A stretch of DNA of 64,000 nucleotides from CAYMUR01 sp964393615. Its GTDB lineage: Bacteria > Planctomycetota > Planctomycetia > Pirellulales > Pirellulaceae. Positions within the stretch are counted from its first letter, which is position 1; each line of letters begins with the position of its first letter. This document shows, one piece after another, positions 59,877 to 64,000 of this stretch. The DNA is taken from the NCBI GenBank assembly GCA_964393615.1, contig CAYMUR010000011.1:1-64000 (forward strand), read 5' to 3'. The position numbers were made by a program, and so were the translations under genes. The notes under the pieces were generated by a model, which was given only the letters and a program-made list of their open reading frames with translations, ran no database searches and had not been told where the DNA came from.

Positions 59877-60674
59877 ATGGCGTTGACGCTGAAAATGCAA
59901 AAAACTCCCAAAGCGGATATGGATTGTATTTGGGATGAATATAAAAAGGATCAGACCAACCAAACGATCCGGAATCGGCTTATCGAAGAATATTTGCCGC
60001 TCGTGAAATATAACGGCGAACGCATCTGGGCCAGGTTGCCGGAGGGAGTAGAATTAGACGACCTTATCTCGGCAGGGATTTTTGGATTAATGGATGCCAT
60101 TGATGCATTCGATCTGACCCGCGGTGTAAAGTTCGAAACGTATTGTGTTCCGCGGATTCGCGGTGCGATGCTCGATGAATTACGAACGATGGATTGGGTA
60201 CCGCGTCTGGTAAGGTCCAAAGCGAGCAAATTGGGAGAAGCTACAAAAACACTTGAAGCGCGCCTGGGGCGCCGACCAACTGAACGTGAATTAGCGGAAT
60301 ATATGGAAATCAGTGTCAAGGAACTTGAAAAGATGATCCTTGATGCCAATGCGGTCAATCTGATTAGTCTGAATAAAAAATGGTATGAAACCAATAGTTA
60401 TAAGGACGTACGAGAAATAGATATTCTCGAGGACAAGAAAGGCGAGGATCCGACCCGGCGTGTTTTTAAGCACGACCTCATGAGGTTGGTGACGAAAGGC
60501 CTTAATCGTAACGAACGATTGATCATCATTCTCTATTATTATGAAGAAATGACAATGAAAGAGATTGGCGCTACACTCGATTTAAGTGAAAGTCGTGTAA
60601 GTCAAATGCATAGTAGCATCGTGAACCGCCTTCAAAAACAATTGGGCAGACGGCGCCCTGAATTTGGCACATAA
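59877..60674 (+). CDS. fliA: Flagellar sigma factor FliA (sigma-28)
   Basis: 265 residues with sigma regions 2 (DLISAGIFGLMDAIDAFDLTRGVKFETYCVPRIRGAMLDELRTMDWVPR), 3 (TLEARLGRRPTERELAEYMEIS) and 4 (LNRNERLIIILYYYEEMTMKEIGATLDLSESRVSQMHSSIVNRL), the FliA/WhiG/SigD layout. It would transcribe late flagellar genes, which are not in this window. ATG 59877 has GGAGG 5 bases upstream (59867-59871) and is preferred to ATG 59865 and the longer frame. It ends the flagellar cluster, as sigD does in Firmicutes. No FlgM anti-sigma gene is visible nearby. Confidence 0.95.
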   Translation: MALTLKMQKTPKADMDCIWDEYKKDQTNQTIRNRLIEEYLPLVKYNGERIWARLPEGVELDDLISAGIFGLMDAIDAFDLTRGVKFETYCVPRIRGAMLDELRTMDWVPRLVRSKASKLGEATKTLEARLGRRPTERELAEYMEISVKELEKMILDANAVNLISLNKKWYETNSYKDVREIDILEDKKGEDPTRRVFKHDLMRLVTKGLNRNERLIIILYYYEEMTMKEIGATLDLSESRVSQMHSSIVNRLQKQLGRRRPEFGT

Positions 60675-60686
60675 GATGTTCTGTTG

Positions 60687-60710
60687 TGCGTGTGTTTTGA
60701 ATGACACGCA
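60687..60710. terminator. Possible terminator hairpin at the end of the flagellar cluster
   Basis: TGCGTGT (60687-60693) pairs perfectly with ACACGCA (60704-60710) around a 10-base loop, between the convergent fliA and the zinc-ribbon gene. There is no U-tract on either strand, so intrinsic termination is uncertain. Confidence 0.35.
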
Positions 60711-60722
60711 GCATGTTGTTGT

Positions 60723-61355
60723 CTAGGCCGGGAACAACCAGGCAAGATATAATAACAGTACGATCGTGGTTCCGAGCAGAATTACGATCACAAGCCGTTC
60801 TCGTTGTGTGACAGGTGTCGACGAGGTAGAATTTGTCTCGATGCCTGTGCCCCAGTCGTGGTCACACCATTCACAGTGGCGGTAAAACTGGGCGAGGTAT
60901 ATCTCGTCACAGAGGGGGCAAATAAGGGTCAGGCGTTCTTCGTCACTATGTTGATCTGTTTCGCTCGTAGACTCGGGCAACGGCAATGGGTCGACGGTTA
61001 GTTGCTGGCCTTTTTCCCCACAAATAGGACAGATGGTTTGGCGATTCTTACCACATCCGGGACACCTCGGCCAAGAATCAGTTGATGTTGTTGGTAGAGC
61101 GATAGAGGTGGTCTCGTTTTGTGAATGCAATGTATTTTCAAACTCGCTGACGAGCGCTCGGGCACGGTCAGTGTGTTCCGGTGCCACAACAACGGCAGGA
61201 GATGTTTTGTAGCCTGGTGGCAATTCACCGATTCCGACTTGTAACGCTTCGTTTTGAACCAGTGCAAAGATTCCGCGTTGCCCCAGGAAATCCTTCAAGA
61301 GGTGCGCCTGACTGCTATTTGCTGCGGAATAAATAACGTGGTACGAGTCGGCCAT
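60723..61355 (-). CDS. DUF2007-like zinc-ribbon membrane protein
   Basis: 210 residues. The N-terminal ~75 (YHVIYSAANSSQAHLLKDFLGQRGIFALVQNE, ending with VVVAPEHTDRARALV) match the DUF2007 pattern. Next come CxxC zinc-ribbon pairs: CPGC and CPIC (~97-113), and CPLC and CEWC (~146-164). A C-terminal helix (LVIVILLGTTIVLLLYLAWLF) anchors it. Function unknown; the domain has been called a putative signal transducer. Convergent with fliA. Confidence 0.72.
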   Translation of the reverse strand: MADSYHVIYSAANSSQAHLLKDFLGQRGIFALVQNEALQVGIGELPPGYKTSPAVVVAPEHTDRARALVSEFENTLHSQNETTSIALPTTSTDSWPRCPGCGKNRQTICPICGEKGQQLTVDPLPLPESTSETDQHSDEERLTLICPLCDEIYLAQFYRHCEWCDHDWGTGIETNSTSSTPVTQRERLVIVILLGTTIVLLLYLAWLFPA

Positions 61356-62199
61356 ATTTCATTTATCAGGAAACATGTCAATGTACCGTATCGCTTGCTA
61401 GAAATCACTACCGGAAGCCAAAATCAAAGGAATTTTCGGCCCTTTATGATTTCTCGCTAAAAGCGACGCAGGCGTGTCATAGTGAATTGGATTTGGTTGC
61501 GGAAGGGAGTAGGTTGAAATTGGGATTAGCCGGCTGCAAAATGTTTGCAGGCGGAACTTGTTGTTTGTCAGGACGGTCTTGAGAGAGGGTCGTTACGAGG
61601 GGAAATGACCAGCACCCCGCGTTACGCTAGGAGCAGAATGGTCAATCCAACGGTCGACGAGCGTCTCAAGACTTTGGGTAACCCAAAGATCGTAACTGAG
61701 GAAATGTTCGAGTGGTACGGAAATATGTCCCACATCGTGTCCAGATGTTAATGTCAATTGCAAGGTGGGTGACAATTCGTTTTGCATGGTTGTTCCTCCC
61801 ATACTCATGCGCGCTCTGGTTTTCGGCGCTGTTGATTTCACACGGGGTTATCGTCCGTGCGTTCCTTGGATGACAGGGGACATGGTTGACGTCCCGTTCG
61901 TATTTTAGACGAAATGACGATAAAAGGTGTTCGCGCAAAAAAATAAAAAAGGCATAATCGTAACGATTTTCGCGACGCGAAATGGTGAGTGATGCTTCGG
62001 TTCTGGGGACAAAGCAACGCGTTGTGTTAGCGCAGTAAGCAGTTTTGTCAGTGAGAAATCCTGTTGGCGACCTCATGGTTGTTGCGTTTAGCCATTAAAA
62101 AAATGGTGCAACAATCATGTGGCGGTTTACCGCAAATTAGGGTCACCAATGGGTGGCTCCATCGGAGAGACACGTCAGTTATGGAGGGGCGCAAGAGAA
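61356..62199. other. 844-bp region without a convincing gene
   Basis: Open frames on both strands (for example minus 61666-62076) are compositionally unlike the neighbours and show no motif, so none is called. The region contains an A-rich run (61937-61950) and a near-perfect inverted repeat TTTCGCG-A-CGCGAAA at 61968-61982. It is flanked by the start of the zinc-ribbon gene and the end of the dehydrogenase gene. Confidence 0.45.
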
Positions 62200-63009
62200 T
62201 TATTGTTGGTTGAATTTCTTTCTCAGGATTACGTCAGCCCACTGTGGAGCCAAATGTGACAAGGCAAAAAGGAGTTTTGCTGTGGAGGGGACGACTAATT
62301 CTGCCTGGCGTCGTTCGATCGCCTTGACTATCTGTTTTGCCACTTTTTTCCCGTTAAGGGCCGACAGTCGTAGGCCGGCACCGGGCTGACGTGCCGACTC
62401 GGGTAAATTGTCAATTTTGTTATCATACCGACTCCCTGCATCGTCCCTTTCAATGGTTCCCGGACAGACGAGGAGTACATGAATTCCTTTTGGGGCTAAC
62501 TCCAATCGTAGCTGTGCGGAATAAGCAGCCAACGCGAATTTGGTGGCCGGATAAGCGCCTAAGTGAAATCCAACCGATTTTGATGCCAACGATCCGATGT
62601 TGACAATGGATCCTGAGGTTCTTTCCAGGTGTTTTATCGCGGATTGTGTGCAACGCACGATTGGCCAAAAATTAATCTCGAACAATTTGCGGAAATCGTC
62701 AACGGTGGTGTCCGTGATCATTTGCCGATCGGATTGTCCGACATTATTGACCAGTACGTCCATGCGGCCATACTTTTCTATTGTTTGGGCTATGATTCGG
62801 TCAACTTGTTCGTTTTGGGTAACATCAGCAACCAACGGTGTAATGCAAGCGCCTGATTGGCGTAAAATCTCGGCGGTGCGTTCCAAACGTTCCTGGCCGC
62901 GCGCGACAATGACTACGGAAGCGCCACGGTTGGCAAAATGCTGTGCGATCGTGCGTCCCAGGCCTGCAGATCCACCAGTGACGATGATGACTTTGTTAGT
63001 CCAGTGCAT
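62200..63009 (-). CDS. Short-chain dehydrogenase/reductase (SDR)
   Basis: A 269-residue classical SDR. TGGSAGLG (11-18) is the NAD(P)-binding glycine motif, NNVG is present, and the catalytic Ser (VNIGSLAS), Tyr and Lys (GAYPATKFAL) are all intact. Arg in VIVARGQERL suggests NADP(H) preference. The substrate cannot be inferred. It lies 4 bp downstream of the anchored protein at 63014-63517, so the two are likely co-transcribed. Confidence 0.88.
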   Translation of the reverse strand: MHWTNKVIIVTGGSAGLGRTIAQHFANRGASVVIVARGQERLERTAEILRQSGACITPLVADVTQNEQVDRIIAQTIEKYGRMDVLVNNVGQSDRQMITDTTVDDFRKLFEINFWPIVRCTQSAIKHLERTSGSIVNIGSLASKSVGFHLGAYPATKFALAAYSAQLRLELAPKGIHVLLVCPGTIERDDAGSRYDNKIDNLPESARQPGAGLRLSALNGKKVAKQIVKAIERRQAELVVPSTAKLLFALSHLAPQWADVILRKKFNQQ

Positions 63010-63013
63010 TATT

Positions 63014-63517
63014 TCAATTCACTATTTTAAATGCCACCACTTGCCATTCAACTTGCATACGCGACCCAATTTCAATTCGTCGGTAGCGACTAGGATACCC
63101 GTATTTTTGGTCGAAAAGACAATGTAAAACCAATCGCGGAGTATCAGCTGGCTGGGTAGGCGTGTGACGAATCAAATTGTCCAAGTCAATTTCGATGGTG
63201 TTGAACATGCCTGGGACGCTCCAGGTACCGATAGTACGCTGTCTTGGTAATGGATATCCGTTTCGGCTGGCTCGAACAGCCTGGCCGTCGCGAACCTGAA
63301 CCTGATAAGTCGCGGCCTGTGGTCCACTCACGCTGACTTCGATATCATAGTTGACAGGGCCATGTGTTTCCCAGTGGTCCCAAGCCGACTGAAACCGACT
63401 TGGGGTTAAATCCGGTAAAGCTGTCGGAGCCATGATCCGCAGTCCAACGACGATACAAGCCAATCCAGAAATCGCTCCACCGAGAGCCGCCAGGGCGATG
63501 GAAGTAGTGCGTCGCAT
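63014..63517 (-). CDS. Small anchored protein, DUF6174-like
   Basis: 167 residues from ATG 63517: a signal or anchor helix (IALAALGGAISGLACIVVGLRIM) and a beta-rich exported domain (DIEVSVSGPQAATYQVQVRDGQAVRASRNG, then YGYPSRYRRIEIGSRMQVEWQV). The pattern 'W..H.P.NYDIEVSVSG..A..Y.V.V..G..' followed by a D..YG.P.R...' segment resembles DUF6174. A TTG at 63592 would add 25 polar residues. Function unknown. Confidence 0.6.
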   Translation of the reverse strand: MRRTTSIALAALGGAISGLACIVVGLRIMAPTALPDLTPSRFQSAWDHWETHGPVNYDIEVSVSGPQAATYQVQVRDGQAVRASRNGYPLPRQRTIGTWSVPGMFNTIEIDLDNLIRHTPTQPADTPRLVLHCLFDQKYGYPSRYRRIEIGSRMQVEWQVVAFKIVN

Positions 63518-63702
63518 ATTATTTAGATTTCGAGATAGGGAGGTGTTGTTGTTGGCACGGGTTCCCTGCGAAGGGCCATTGGTGTGTGTCAATACGACAA
63601 TGGTGGAAACGACACGCTTTTTGTTGACCGGAAATGCTTATTGGAATAATGGACTAACCTCTTTATAAAATCGAAAACCGGCCAACGTCAATGGAGGACA
63701 GA

Positions 63703-64000
63703 ATGACTGCCTGCTCGGAATTGGACCGTACGCGTACAAAAATTGTTGCCACGATTGGGCCGGCGTCATGTCGTCGAGCACAATTAACGGAATTAATTCA
63801 TGCAGGGGTTAACATATTTCGTCTGAATATGGCCCATGGAACTCCGGCCGAACATGAGAAGACCGTTTCTTTGATTCGTGATATTAGTCAGCTTCTGGGG
63901 CTGCCGGTAGGAATACTGGTTGATTTGGCCGGTCCCAAGATTCGGCTAGGACAGCTTGTCGAGGATCCACTGGAATGCCAAGTAGGTGGTCGGTTCGATT
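63703..64000 (+). CDS. pyk: Pyruvate kinase (5' part, runs off the window)
   Basis: The visible 99 residues contain RTKIVATIGPASCRRAQLTELI and GVNIFRLNMAHGTPAEHEKTV, the start of the pyruvate kinase barrel (family RLNxSHG), and VDLAGPKIRLG (family DxxGPKIR). It makes pyruvate and ATP from phosphoenolpyruvate and ADP. GGAGGA at 63693-63698 precedes ATG 63703. The frame is still open at 64000. Confidence 0.92.
   Translation, partial: MTACSELDRTRTKIVATIGPASCRRAQLTELIHAGVNIFRLNMAHGTPAEHEKTVSLIRDISQLLGLPVGILVDLAGPKIRLGQLVEDPLECQVGGRFD

Noticed and set aside
61666..62076. 136-residue minus-strand ORF between the zinc-ribbon and SDR genes
   Set aside because: Arg/Thr-rich residue pattern without secondary-structure regularity or motif; looks spurious.

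Overview
The window looks like a planctomycete chromosome, probably Pirellulales-like. This is inferred from four things: a giant secreted protein combining beta-helix, PPC, GEVED and dockerin domains; a TPR/ExbB/ExbD/ExbD operon; many genes without a clear Shine-Dalgarno sequence; and a flagellar cluster with unusual lineage-specific proteins. No database search was possible. Every identification rests on motifs, length and gene order read from the sequence. Two 10-N assembly gaps are present (12783-12792 and 41513-41522); the first breaks a reading frame artificially.

Region 1 (1-13570) is the 3' part of one enormous gene for an exported multidomain protein. It has a metzincin-like domain in which the catalytic Glu appears to be Gln, PPC domains, beta-helix segments, a block of ~107-residue repeats, a GEVED domain, dockerin-like calcium motifs and a Calx-beta domain. 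Two short tandem-repeat patches follow. Region 2 (13753-16239) has a PlsC-type acyltransferase (minus strand) and a XerD-like tyrosine recombinase (plus strand). Region 3 (16240-22870, minus strand) is a five-gene operon: large TPR protein, smaller TPR protein, ExbB/TolQ-like, ExbD, ExbD. This is a Tol/Ton-type proton-driven machine with TPR partners. Region 4 (23388-28054, plus strand) holds two translationally coupled membrane proteins that share a repeated, unrecognised domain. A malate dehydrogenase follows, then an alpha/beta-hydrolase relative that lacks its nucleophile.

Region 5 (28535-60674) is a co-directional ~32 kb flagellar cluster. The order is: membrane TPR protein, FlgN-like protein, histidine kinase, sigma-54 response regulator, 46-residue ORF, a near-consensus sigma-54 promoter, then flgB-flgC-fliE-fliF-fliG-fliH-fliI-fliJ-ylxF-like-fliK-flgD-flgE-flbD-motA-motB-fliL-fliN-fliO-fliP-fliQ-fliR-flhB-flhA-flhF-flhG-small membrane protein-fliA. 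It encodes rod parts, MS ring, switch, export gate and ATPase, hook, stator, placement GTPase/ATPase and sigma-28. The order resembles the Firmicutes fla/che operon, but fliM is absent from its usual place between fliL and fliN, and FliN carries two FliM-type EIDALL motifs at its N-terminus. FlhB has NPTR instead of NPTH, FlhG has lost the P-loop lysine, FlgE carries a duplicated insert, and the 700-bp flhB-flhA gap contains two perfect palindromes.

Region 6 (60723-64000) holds a zinc-ribbon membrane protein and a short-chain dehydrogenase followed downstream on the same strand by neither a partner nor an operon, but preceded by a small anchored protein, all on the minus strand, and the 5' end of pyruvate kinase on the plus strand. 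I saw no CRISPR array, rRNA, tRNA or insertion sequence.
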